DNA of 38,148 nucleotides. Source: Scytonema sp. UIC 10036 (lineage in GTDB: Bacteria > Cyanobacteriota > Cyanobacteriia > Cyanobacteriales > Nostocaceae). Of this stretch, positions 15,983-23,236 are shown piece after piece (the first letter of the stretch is position 1; every line of letters starts with the position of its first letter). The stretch spans positions 1-38,148 of the forward strand of contig NZ_WJFC01000120.1 in NCBI RefSeq assembly GCF_009725235.1, read 5' to 3'. The position numbers and the translations under genes were made by a program. Under the pieces are notes generated by a model. That model was not told where the DNA came from. It made no database searches and was given only the letters and a program-made list of their open reading frames with translations.

Positions 15983-16807
15983 TTGAAAACGCTAATTCAT
16001 CCTACTGCTGTCATTCATCCTAATTCAGAATTGCACCCCACGGTGCAAGTCGGTGCGTATGCTGTGATTGGAGGGCATGTCAAAGTTGGTCCCGAAACCG
16101 TAATCGGCGCTCATGCCGTATTAGAAGGACCATTAGAAATTGGGGCGCGAAATCAAATTTTTCCGGGTGCCGTTATTGGCATGGAACCTCAAGATTTAAA
16201 ATATGCCGGCGAATACAGCTGGGTCAAAATAGGAAATGATAACTCAATAAGAGAATACGTCACCATTAATAAAGCAACTGGTGCGGGTGAAGAAACTCGC
16301 ATTGGTAACGGTAACCTGCTCATGGCTTATGTCCATGTAGGTCACAACTGTGTTATTGAAGATTCTGTAATCATTGCCAACTCCGTTGCTTTAGCTGGAC
16401 ACGTCCACATAGAGTCACGTGCAAGACTCAGTGGAGTGTTGGGAGTCCATCAATTTGTGCATATTGGAAGTCTCGCAATGGTGGGAGGCATGGCACGTAT
16501 TGACAGAGATGTACCTCCATATATGTTAGTAGAGGGAAATCCAGCGCGGATACGCACTCTCAACCTTATAGGACTTAAACGCTCTGGAATGGATCTCAAT
16601 GAGTTTCAAATTCTCAAGAAAGCTTTTCGCATTCTCTACCGTTCGGAGTTGACGTTTAAGGAAGCTATAGAACAGCTCGAAGAACTGGGAGAAACCCCAC
16701 AGCTACAGCACTTACGTCGCTTCCTCCTCCTTTCCCAAATGCCGGGAAGACGCGGTTTGGTTCCAGGTAAGGGGAAAGCTGCTAGTAGTGATGAGGATAG
16801 GGAATAG
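15983..16807 (+). CDS. lpxA: UDP-N-acetylglucosamine acyltransferase
   Basis: LpxA transfers a 3-hydroxyacyl chain from ACP to UDP-GlcNAc, the first step of lipid A synthesis. The 274-aa protein is a left-handed beta helix of hexapeptide repeats (HPTAVI, VGAYAV, IGAHAV, and so on) with the catalytic histidine H121 in HVGHNC, matching E. coli H125, and a helical C-terminal domain. The start is TTG at 15983, chosen because GGAGAG lies just upstream and because the family begins right at IHPTAVI. The C-terminus (SSDEDRE, stop) reads into G-rich repeat sequence. lpxB follows after a 236-base repeat. Confidence 0.95.
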   Translation: MKTLIHPTAVIHPNSELHPTVQVGAYAVIGGHVKVGPETVIGAHAVLEGPLEIGARNQIFPGAVIGMEPQDLKYAGEYSWVKIGNDNSIREYVTINKATGAGEETRIGNGNLLMAYVHVGHNCVIEDSVIIANSVALAGHVHIESRARLSGVLGVHQFVHIGSLAMVGGMARIDRDVPPYMLVEGNPARIRTLNLIGLKRSGMDLNEFQILKKAFRILYRSELTFKEAIEQLEELGETPQLQHLRRFLLLSQMPGRRGLVPGKGKAASSDEDRE

Positions 16808-17043
16808 GGGATTGGGGACAAGGGAGACAAGGGAGACAAGGAGGACAAGGGAGACAAGGAGGACAAGGAGGACAAGGGAGACAAGGAAGACAAGGGAGAC
16901 GAAGTAAATTTTCTACCTTGTCTACCCCTCTCCCTTGTCTACCTTGTCTAACCCCCTCTCCCTTGTCTACCTTGTCTACCCCCTCTCCCTTGTCTACCCC
17001 TCTCCCTTGTTTACCTTGTCTACCCCCTCTCCCCAATCCCCAT
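16800..17043. repeat. GGGAGACAA / TTGTCTACC repeat hairpin between lpxA and lpxB
   Basis: The left arm (16808-16900) is built of GGGAGACAAGG and GGAGGACAAGG units. The right arm (16915-17035) is built of CCTTGTCTACC and CCCTCTCCC units. The arms are strongly purine- and pyrimidine-skewed and complementary, so the region could form a long hairpin or triplex. It reads as an open frame on both strands, which is an artefact of the repeat. A related one-sided copy lies at 26308-26374. Confidence 0.9.
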
Positions 17044-18207
17044 ATGCGTATATTTATCAGTACAGGCGAAGTATCTGGAGACTTGCAAGGTTCGCTACTT
17101 ATCTCCGCACTCAAACAACAAGCTGCAACCACAGGGTTTTCACTAGAAATTGTGGCACTGGGTGGTGAAAAAATGGCATCTGTAGGAGCTACTTTACTGG
17201 GAAATACTACCCATATTGGTTCCTTTGGTCTTATAGAATCGTTACGCTTTGTTCTTCCAACATTTCAAATTCAGCGACAGGCAATTGCTGAACTCAAGCA
17301 ACATCCACCAGATTTAGTGGTGCTTATCGATTATATGGGACCTAATTTGGGCATTGGCAGCTACATTCGCCGTCATTTGCCACAAGTCCCTATCGTTTAT
17401 TACATTGCTCCACAAGTATGGGTAGCTTCAATTACGCCGAGAGATACTGAAAGAATTATTGGTGTCAGTGACAAGGTGCTGGCGATTTTTCCACAAGAAG
17501 CGCGTTACTTTAAAGACAAAGGGGCAAACGTAACTTGGATAGGTCATCCTCTGATAGATAGAATCAAAACTTTTCCAAGTCGTGAAGTTGCGCGAACTGA
17601 GTTGGGAGTTAAAGACGGTACTATAAATGTTGCTCTTATTCCTGCTTCTCGCTATCAAGAACTGAAGTATCTCCTACCAGTAATGTTTCAAGCAGCACGG
17701 GAGATTCAATCCAAGTTACCACACGTGCATTTTTGGATTCCCTTGTCTTTGGAAATATATCGAAAACCTATTGAAAAAGCGATACAACAGTTTGGTTTGC
17801 AAGCGACTGTAGTCTCTGGTAAACAACAACAAGTGCTAGCAGCAGCTGACTTGGCTATTACCAAGTGCGGTACTGTCAACTTGGAATTGGCTTTATTAAG
17901 TGTACCGCAAGTCGTTTTATACCGTCTCAATACATTGACTTACTGGGTGGCTCGAAACATCTTCAAAATTTCTTTCCCCTTTGCCTCACCTGTAAATTTG
18001 GTAGTTATGAGGTCAATTGTGCCAGAGTTTATCCAAGAAACCGCAACTCCGGAAAATTTGACCGAAGCAGCTATGGAATTGTTGCTCAATACCGAACGGA
18101 AGCAGCAAATGCAAGCGGATTATCAGATTATGCAGCAGTCTTTGGGTGAAGTTGGAGTGTGCGATCGCGCTGCTAAAGAAATTCTACAAATGCTGCCAAA
18201 TCTTTAA
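17044..18207 (+). CDS. lpxB: Lipid A disaccharide synthase
   Basis: LpxB condenses UDP-2,3-diacylglucosamine with lipid X to form the disaccharide core of lipid A, at the inner face of the plasma membrane. The 387-aa GT19 protein starts MRIFISTGEVSGDLQG, the family's N-terminal signature, and shows the C-terminal donor-site segment ITKCGTVNLELALLSVPQVV. An open frame extends 42 codons upstream to 16918, but those codons are a Pro/Leu/Ser/Cys repeat from the CCTTGTCTACC block, so I place the start at the ATG at 17044. The start is preceded by C-rich repeat, with no usual Shine-Dalgarno. lpxD is not in the window. Confidence 0.95.
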   Translation: MRIFISTGEVSGDLQGSLLISALKQQAATTGFSLEIVALGGEKMASVGATLLGNTTHIGSFGLIESLRFVLPTFQIQRQAIAELKQHPPDLVVLIDYMGPNLGIGSYIRRHLPQVPIVYYIAPQVWVASITPRDTERIIGVSDKVLAIFPQEARYFKDKGANVTWIGHPLIDRIKTFPSREVARTELGVKDGTINVALIPASRYQELKYLLPVMFQAAREIQSKLPHVHFWIPLSLEIYRKPIEKAIQQFGLQATVVSGKQQQVLAAADLAITKCGTVNLELALLSVPQVVLYRLNTLTYWVARNIFKISFPFASPVNLVVMRSIVPEFIQETATPENLTEAAMELLLNTERKQQMQADYQIMQQSLGEVGVCDRAAKEILQMLPNL

Positions 18208-18305
18208 GATTAAATTTTAGGCTTTGCGGTAAACTAGTACCCATGTTTTAATTTGGAGACACTGCAAATCAGTGTCTCTTAAAGTTTTATACCAAAAATC
18301 CACAA

Positions 18306-19643
18306 TTGTTATCCTCAGAATCCCAAAGCCAAAGCCCGGACTCGAAAATCCTCAGCCGCCCCATTGCTGTGGATTTATTTGCAGGTGCTGGAGGTATGAC
18401 ACTTGGTTTTGAACAAGCAGGTTTTGATGTCCTTGCGTCTGTTGAAATCGATCCAATTCATTGTGCAATACACGAATTTAATTTTCCTGTCTGGAAAATT
18501 TTTTGCAAAAGTGTTGTTGATATTACAGCACAAGAAATCAGAAGTGACTCCTGTATTGGCGATCGCGAAATCGATGTAGTATTTGGTGGTCCTCCCTGTC
18601 AAGGATTTTCCTTAATAGGAAAACGTATCTTTGACGATCCTCGTAATGCTTTAATCTCTCATTATATAAAATTAGTTTTAGAATTAAAACCCAAGTTTTT
18701 TGTTTTAGAAAATGTTAAAGGAATGACTGTTGGCAAACACAAAGAATTTATTTCAGTCATTATGAATGAATTTGAAGAAAATGGCTATCAAGTTCGCCAA
18801 GAGTATAAAGTCTTAAATGCGTATGAATACGGAGTGCCACAAAATCGTGAAAGGTTATTTTTACTAGGTAGCCGTCAGGGGTTAGAATTACCAAAATATC
18901 CAAAGCCAATAACTAAACCTGTTCAATCGAAAAAAGCAAGTTTAAACAATCCACTACCCACCAGCCCTACAGTTTGGGATGCGATCGGAGACTTACCGGA
19001 AGTAGAAAACTATATAGAACTTTTTCAACAAGATTGGGCGATCGCAAATTTTGGAAAACCAAGCCATTATGGGAAACAGCTTCGCGGTTTTGCCCCTGCA
19101 AATAATGACTATTCTTATCCACGTCAGTACGATCCTCGAATACTGACTTCCAGTTTAAGAACAAAACATTCTCTAGAATCTATTAAAAGATTTGAAGCGA
19201 CTCCGTATGGGAAAACAGAACCAGTAAGCCGCTTTCTTAAACTCGATCCTGAAGGAATTTGTAACACTTTAAGAGCTGGAACTCCAAGTAACAGAGGAGC
19301 GTTTACTTCTCCCCGACCAATTCATCCATTTACTCCAAGATGCATTACTGTACGTGAGGCAGCACGTTTACATTCCTATCCAGATTGGTTTAGATTTCAT
19401 ACAACAAAATGGCACGGATTTCGACAAGTAGGAAACTCTGTTCCACCTTTGTTAGCACAAGCAGTAGCATCAGAAATTATCAAAACTCTCGGTTTAGTTC
19501 CTGAAAAACCTCTAATTCTACAAAAGCTAGGGAATAAAAATCTCTTGATGTTTGATATGTCTGAAGCTGCTCGCTATTATGGTGTCGATCCGCATATTAT
19601 TGAACCAAGAAATAGAGGGTTAAAAAATGAATATGTAATTTAG
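18306..19643 (+). CDS. DNA (cytosine-5-)-methyltransferase
   Basis: A 445-aa C5 methyltransferase that methylates cytosine in a specific DNA site using AdoMet. Motifs appear in order: I (DLFAGAGGMTLGF, 23-35), IV with catalytic C98 (GGPPCQGFS), VI (FVLENVKGM, 132-140), VIII (QNRERLFLLG, 179-188), a target-recognition region (about 195-340), IX (TVREAARLHSYPDW) and X (RQVGNSVPP). No ATG precedes motif I in this frame, so TTG at 18306 is the only usable start I see, without a clear Shine-Dalgarno. No restriction endonuclease gene is nearby. Cyanobacteria carry solitary C5 methyltransferases, including one for CGATCG, the core of HIP1; that specificity is only a hypothesis here. Confidence 0.92.
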   Translation: MLSSESQSQSPDSKILSRPIAVDLFAGAGGMTLGFEQAGFDVLASVEIDPIHCAIHEFNFPVWKIFCKSVVDITAQEIRSDSCIGDREIDVVFGGPPCQGFSLIGKRIFDDPRNALISHYIKLVLELKPKFFVLENVKGMTVGKHKEFISVIMNEFEENGYQVRQEYKVLNAYEYGVPQNRERLFLLGSRQGLELPKYPKPITKPVQSKKASLNNPLPTSPTVWDAIGDLPEVENYIELFQQDWAIANFGKPSHYGKQLRGFAPANNDYSYPRQYDPRILTSSLRTKHSLESIKRFEATPYGKTEPVSRFLKLDPEGICNTLRAGTPSNRGAFTSPRPIHPFTPRCITVREAARLHSYPDWFRFHTTKWHGFRQVGNSVPPLLAQAVASEIIKTLGLVPEKPLILQKLGNKNLLMFDMSEAARYYGVDPHIIEPRNRGLKNEYVI

Positions 19644-19649
19644 GAAATT

Positions 19650-19721
19650 GTAGGTTGGGTTGAGGAACGAAACCCAACATTTATCAGAATTTGTTGGGTT
19701 TCGTTCCTCAACCCAACCTAC
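19650..19721. repeat. Perfect 30-bp inverted repeat, small MITE-like element (full copy)
   Basis: Arms at 19650-19679 and 19692-19721 (starting GTAGGTTGGGTTGAGGAACG) are exact reverse complements with a 12-base spacer. It lies between the convergent methyltransferase and the 94-aa gene and could act as a two-way terminator. Partial copies occur at 24941-24991 and 29355-29404. No transposase is associated. Confidence 0.9.
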
Positions 19722-19724
19722 GTT

Positions 19725-20009
19725 CTAAACTTCCCAAGGCGAAGGAATAGCAATGACTGATAAAACTTTTGCGACTTGCAATTTTACAGCTATCCTACCG
19801 CAATTGGGACAAGTCACTTTAATATCCAGCTGCGGTTCTCTCTCATGCTGAATCAATAATCCCTGTTTGCAGTTCCAGCACTCGCATATAACACGTCCTT
19901 GGGGTTTATCAACATCTAAGAGTCTAACGTGCTGTTCTACTTGAATTCTGGGCTGGGAGTTGCGATCGCGTTGTAGTTTTGGAGATGGAGTCTGTGTTTC
20001 TTGATTCAT
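19725..20009 (-). CDS. Small zinc-ribbon protein, unknown function
   Basis: A 94-aa protein with two cysteine pairs (CECWNC near 43-48 and CPNC near 67-70), a typical zinc-ribbon arrangement. The N-terminus is polar and probably disordered; the C-terminus is hydrophobic (VAKVLSVIAIP). I do not recognise a named family. It could bind nucleic acid or a protein partner. It starts at the ATG at 20009 and is convergent with the methyltransferase, separated by the 30-bp inverted repeat. Confidence 0.6.
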   Translation of the reverse strand: MNQETQTPSPKLQRDRNSQPRIQVEQHVRLLDVDKPQGRVICECWNCKQGLLIQHEREPQLDIKVTCPNCGRIAVKLQVAKVLSVIAIPSPWEV

Positions 20010-20097
20010 GAAGAATTATTTCTTGAAATCTAAATGTGCATATGGTTTGGTAACTGCACCCCATTGCATCTTAACGGAATTGTGTCTTCATTAGCTA

Positions 20098-20337
20098 TTA
20101 ATTTTGTACCGAGCGGTAGAAAAAGTAGTAGTGTTCTCGCTTCAAAAAGCGATCGCTACCAACTTCATTATTATTTAGAGAAATATTTTCCTGATTTTGA
20201 TTGTTAGTTGGAACTAGAATTTGGACTAGTAAAGGAGTCCAAACAGCAACGCACATCAAACTCAGCATCCCGACTAATTTGCGAGATTTCGCATTTTTTT
20301 GTCTTGGTTTTGCCAGTCTTGATTGACAGCAAACCAT
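20098..20337 (-). CDS. Hypothetical single-pass membrane protein
   Basis: A possible 79-aa protein from the ATG at 20337 (the frame extends to 20409, 103 aa). It has a basic N-terminal stretch (RLAKPRQKNAKSRK), one hydrophobic segment (LVGMLSLMCVAVWTPLLVQI) and a polar, Asn-rich tail. That layout fits a small membrane protein with a cytosolic basic end. I do not recognise the family and there is no strong Shine-Dalgarno, so it may not be real. Confidence 0.4.
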   Translation of the reverse strand: MVCCQSRLAKPRQKNAKSRKLVGMLSLMCVAVWTPLLVQILVPTNNQNQENISLNNNEVGSDRFLKREHYYFFYRSVQN

Positions 20338-20409
20338 CTGGGGAGACCAGAAATGATTATTAAAATCGTAGTAACTCACTTGTAATCTTGTTGCTAAGTT
20401 GGAAAGCAA

Positions 20410-20716
20410 ACAAAAAGTTTACCAAAATAAACTTTAATAGGAGAGACGAAAGATCGTAAAAATAGATTCAGAAAATTTTATAAATCTTTGCCTTTGACAA
20501 TTTTTACTTTATCAAGTATTTTCTAACTACTGACCTATAAAGTGCAATCCTCCAAATTTATCAGGGCTTATACAATTTCGCTAAATAATTCCTACATACG
20601 ATCCCCCCTTTCCCTCGTGAAAAAGGGGGGCTATACCCAATTTCTCTTAATTTATAGAAAACAAAAAACAGATCGATCATTAAAACCAACCACTTTGAAT
20701 TGTGGTAATTCACGTG
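20410..20716. other. Intergenic region with a CCCCCCTTT/AAAGGGGGG hairpin
   Basis: No convincing gene. A plus-strand 67-codon frame here (20542-20745) runs over a common cyanobacterial hairpin repeat (20603-20630, C6T3 then A5G6) and into the end of the next gene, so I reject it. Confidence 0.5.
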
Positions 20717-21793
20717 TTACTGGTTACTGGAAAGCATTTGCTTAGCGAATTCCCGATGCAATTGGTACTGCAAAATCTTCTGTTGTGCTAATGAGTAGTT
20801 GGGGCTAGAGGTTGGTACACTTTCCATAAGTTTAATGGCTTCTTCCCAACGACGGGAAACAGTTTTCCATTCATCTTCAGACTGCGCCGACTTTGTGAGC
20901 CTGGTTGCTGACTTTGCTTTCTTCAAACCTTTTTGGTAGGTGCTATCCTCTGGAGGAGTAGTTTCTGCGGGTACTGCTAATTGTTTTTCAATATAAGATA
21001 AATTTGCTGATACGGTTTGTTTCACTTTTGGTAAATTAGCAAAGAAATACATCCATAACCCTGCTACAGTTATCAACACAAGGGTGAAAATTCTTTGCGG
21101 TAATTTTCGATATTTGACAATTAGCTCGGTTATGTTAGTTTTCTTTTTACTCGATACCTCAGTTGCTGGTGTTTGAGTCGCGATCGCTTCGGCTTGTTGG
21201 TTTTCTGGTTGAATCTCTGCTGTTTGCTCCTGGGCAACACTCGGTTCTTCACTGATGAAATCGTCCACAAAAAGCAAGCGATCTTTAAAAAGATATTCAA
21301 GCTGATAAAGGAAAGCAGCACTAACAATCCAAACAGCAGCAAACAGAATTTGTACACCTCTGTGAGGTTGATTGTAGGTGTAGATAATTTTTTCGTAGTC
21401 AACTTTGAACAGAGAAAGGAAGGGAATACAAATTAATGCTGCTATCAGGGTAGATAGAACAAACACTAACCAACCATACAGACTTTCCCTCCAACTAATA
21501 ATCCCTGGTACTAATCCTTGAGGTGTTTTCACACTCTCACCTGGAATAGCAGGAATAAAGCGGCTGAGAAAAAAGTGGTGGAAAAAGGCGATCGCAGGTA
21601 TTGGCGAGATGAGCAACAATATCAACATGACAGAAGACAGTTCTGGCTGTTGAGACCACTTACCCAGATAGTAGTCTAACAAATTGCTACGTCTAATAAA
21701 AGCCCCTAACCCAGCCATAAACACTGATACGATCAAAGCGTTCAGCCATGCACTAGGGTAAGGCAACCACATAGGTAATCCAAGTTTTTTCAT
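20717..21793 (-). CDS. Multi-pass membrane protein, unknown function
   Basis: A 358-aa protein with about five transmembrane segments: residues 15-32, 53-75, 105-127, 149-167 and 235-252. A polar stretch rich in Gln, Glu and Thr (175-225) lies between the fourth and fifth. The C-terminal 100 residues are soluble and helical (KGLKKAKSATRLTKSAQ; SRRWEEAIKLMESVP), resembling a TPR-like cyanobacterial domain in which tryptophan and regularly spaced Ala/Lys recur. I know of no function. The ATG at 21793 has a GGTGTGAG upstream. It appears to be transcribed alone, away from mnmH. Confidence 0.75.
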   Translation of the reverse strand: MKKLGLPMWLPYPSAWLNALIVSVFMAGLGAFIRRSNLLDYYLGKWSQQPELSSVMLILLLISPIPAIAFFHHFFLSRFIPAIPGESVKTPQGLVPGIISWRESLYGWLVFVLSTLIAALICIPFLSLFKVDYEKIIYTYNQPHRGVQILFAAVWIVSAAFLYQLEYLFKDRLLFVDDFISEEPSVAQEQTAEIQPENQQAEAIATQTPATEVSSKKKTNITELIVKYRKLPQRIFTLVLITVAGLWMYFFANLPKVKQTVSANLSYIEKQLAVPAETTPPEDSTYQKGLKKAKSATRLTKSAQSEDEWKTVSRRWEEAIKLMESVPTSSPNYSLAQQKILQYQLHREFAKQMLSSNQ

Positions 21794-22106
21794 CTCACAC
21801 CTGCCGTATTTTAGTTAAAGGATAAATTTCAATACTGTCAACCCTTGAAAACGAGGTAAGATATTTCACTAGCATGCAACACATGAAGTCTTATTAAATT
21901 TTTACTAAATTAGCATCTATCAAAAGAAGTATTTTCTAGAAAAAGAGTCATTAGTAGAGAACACTGGCGCAATAATACCATTCCCCTTACCAGTGTCAAA
22001 ATTAAGAAACATAGTGTTTGATAGCTAGCGTTAATCAGATCCCCGACTTCTCCAAGAAGTCGGGGATCTTGCAGCCCCGAACCTGAATTTAATTTACGAT
22101 TGCTTA
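21794..22106. other. Divergent intergenic region before mnmH
   Basis: It lies between the divergent membrane protein and mnmH. The main feature is a perfect 15-bp palindrome (22037-22069). A minus-strand frame (21910-22113) spans that palindrome and overlaps the mnmH start, and is not credible. Promoters for both genes should be here; I see no clear boxes. Confidence 0.5.
22037..22069. repeat. Perfect 15-bp palindrome, 3-base loop
   Basis: AGATCCCCGACTTCT and its exact complement flank CCA. It begins 70 bases before the mnmH start codon. A split version is present at 10261-10320, so it is a dispersed element. Confidence 0.85.
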
Positions 22107-23165
22107 ATGCCACCTTTACCTACGTATACCAAACAACCTTGGACAGAGACTTACAGTGAAATAATTGATGTTCGTTCTCCTAGCGAATATGCGGAAGATC
22201 ATATCCCTGGTGCTATCAATTTGCCGGTGCTAGATGATGCAGAACGTGCTCAAGTAGGAACAGTATACAAACAAGATTGTCCCTTTACTGCCCGAAAAAT
22301 TGGTGCTGCTTTAGTTTCCAAAAATATTTCTCAGCATTTGAGTCAGCATTTTGAACCAAAAGGAAAAGATTACCATCCCCTAGTTTACTGTTGGCGAGGC
22401 GGACAGCGTTCCAACAGCATGGCTTTGGTACTGACACAAATTGGTTGGCGTGTCACCCTTGTCGAAGGCGGTTACAAGACATACCGTGCTTATGTTCGCA
22501 ACCAATTAGAAAAATTACCAGAAAAATTCACCTACCGCATCTTGTGTGGTTTAACTGGTAGTGGCAAAACTCATATTTTACGCAAAATGCGCCTGAATGG
22601 TTTTCAAGTCTTAGATTTGGAAGCGCTGGCAAATCACCGAGGTTCCCTACTTGGGGAAGAATGGGATCGTCAACCCTCACCTCAACCCTCTCAAAAATAT
22701 TTTGAATCTTTGTTACTGAAACAACTGCAAAGCTTCAACCCTATGGAGACAGTCTGGGTAGAATCAGAAAGTAACAAAATCGGACAAGTTTATTTACCCC
22801 TGTCCTTATGGGACAAGATGAAACAGGCGAGTTGTGTAGAAATTCAAGTTCCTCTATCTACAAGAGTAAACTATCTCCTGCAAGAATATCCACACCTTAC
22901 AACACATCCAGATTTCTTAAAAGTAAAACTAGAAAAGCTCAAATCTCGTTACAGCAAAGAAAAGCTGCGTGAATGGTATCAGTTAATTGATACCCAACAG
23001 TGGGGGACATTTGTAGAGGATATGTTAAAGTTCCACTACGATCCAACTTACTATAAATCGATGCAATGGAACTTTAATAAAGTCGATAAAATTCTAAAAA
23101 TACCAGATTTATCTGATGAAAAGGTAGATATTTTACTAAATTCATTGTTAGCAATAAACATTTAA
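22107..23165 (+). CDS. mnmH: tRNA 2-selenouridine synthase
   Basis: MnmH (SelU, YbbB) changes 2-thiouridine at the wobble position of certain tRNAs into 2-selenouridine, through a geranylated intermediate. The 352-aa protein has an N-terminal rhodanese domain with the active cysteine C95 in YCWRGGQRS (E. coli C97). A P-loop domain follows (GLTGSGKT, 148-155). Length is normal. It needs selenophosphate from SelD for selenation; selD is not in this window. It is convergent with the SPFH gene, separated by a hairpin repeat (23169-23227). Confidence 0.92.
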   Translation: MPPLPTYTKQPWTETYSEIIDVRSPSEYAEDHIPGAINLPVLDDAERAQVGTVYKQDCPFTARKIGAALVSKNISQHLSQHFEPKGKDYHPLVYCWRGGQRSNSMALVLTQIGWRVTLVEGGYKTYRAYVRNQLEKLPEKFTYRILCGLTGSGKTHILRKMRLNGFQVLDLEALANHRGSLLGEEWDRQPSPQPSQKYFESLLLKQLQSFNPMETVWVESESNKIGQVYLPLSLWDKMKQASCVEIQVPLSTRVNYLLQEYPHLTTHPDFLKVKLEKLKSRYSKEKLREWYQLIDTQQWGTFVEDMLKFHYDPTYYKSMQWNFNKVDKILKIPDLSDEKVDILLNSLLAINI

Positions 23166-23168
23166 AGC

Positions 23169-23227
23169 TCACGCAAAGGCGCAAAGGCGCTAAGAAAAGT
23201 TTTGCGTCTTTGCGTCTTTGCGTGAAA
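23169..23227. repeat. CGCAAAG inverted repeat between convergent genes
   Basis: ACGCAAAGGCGCAAAGGCGC on the left pairs with TTTGCGTCTTTGCGTCTTTG on the right. It fills the 70-base gap between mnmH and the SPFH gene and probably serves as a terminator in both directions. It is a common repeat type in filamentous cyanobacteria. Confidence 0.75.
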
Positions 23228-23236
23228 CACAAAAAT

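Noticed and set aside
16918..17043. N-terminal extension of lpxB by 42 codons
   Set aside because: It is encoded by the CCTTGTCTACC repeat, has Pro/Leu/Cys low complexity, and the family begins at the ATG at 17044.
16636..17132. Minus-strand frames rich in Ser/Leu/Pro or Gly/Lys/Asp
   Set aside because: They are translations of the tandem repeat and of the antisense of lpxA and lpxB.
18306..20009. Restriction-modification system
   Set aside because: The methyltransferase is intact but its neighbours (lpxB, a zinc-ribbon protein) show no nuclease motif.
20542..20745. 67-codon plus-strand frame
   Set aside because: It runs across a C6/G6 hairpin repeat and overlaps the end of the convergent membrane protein gene.
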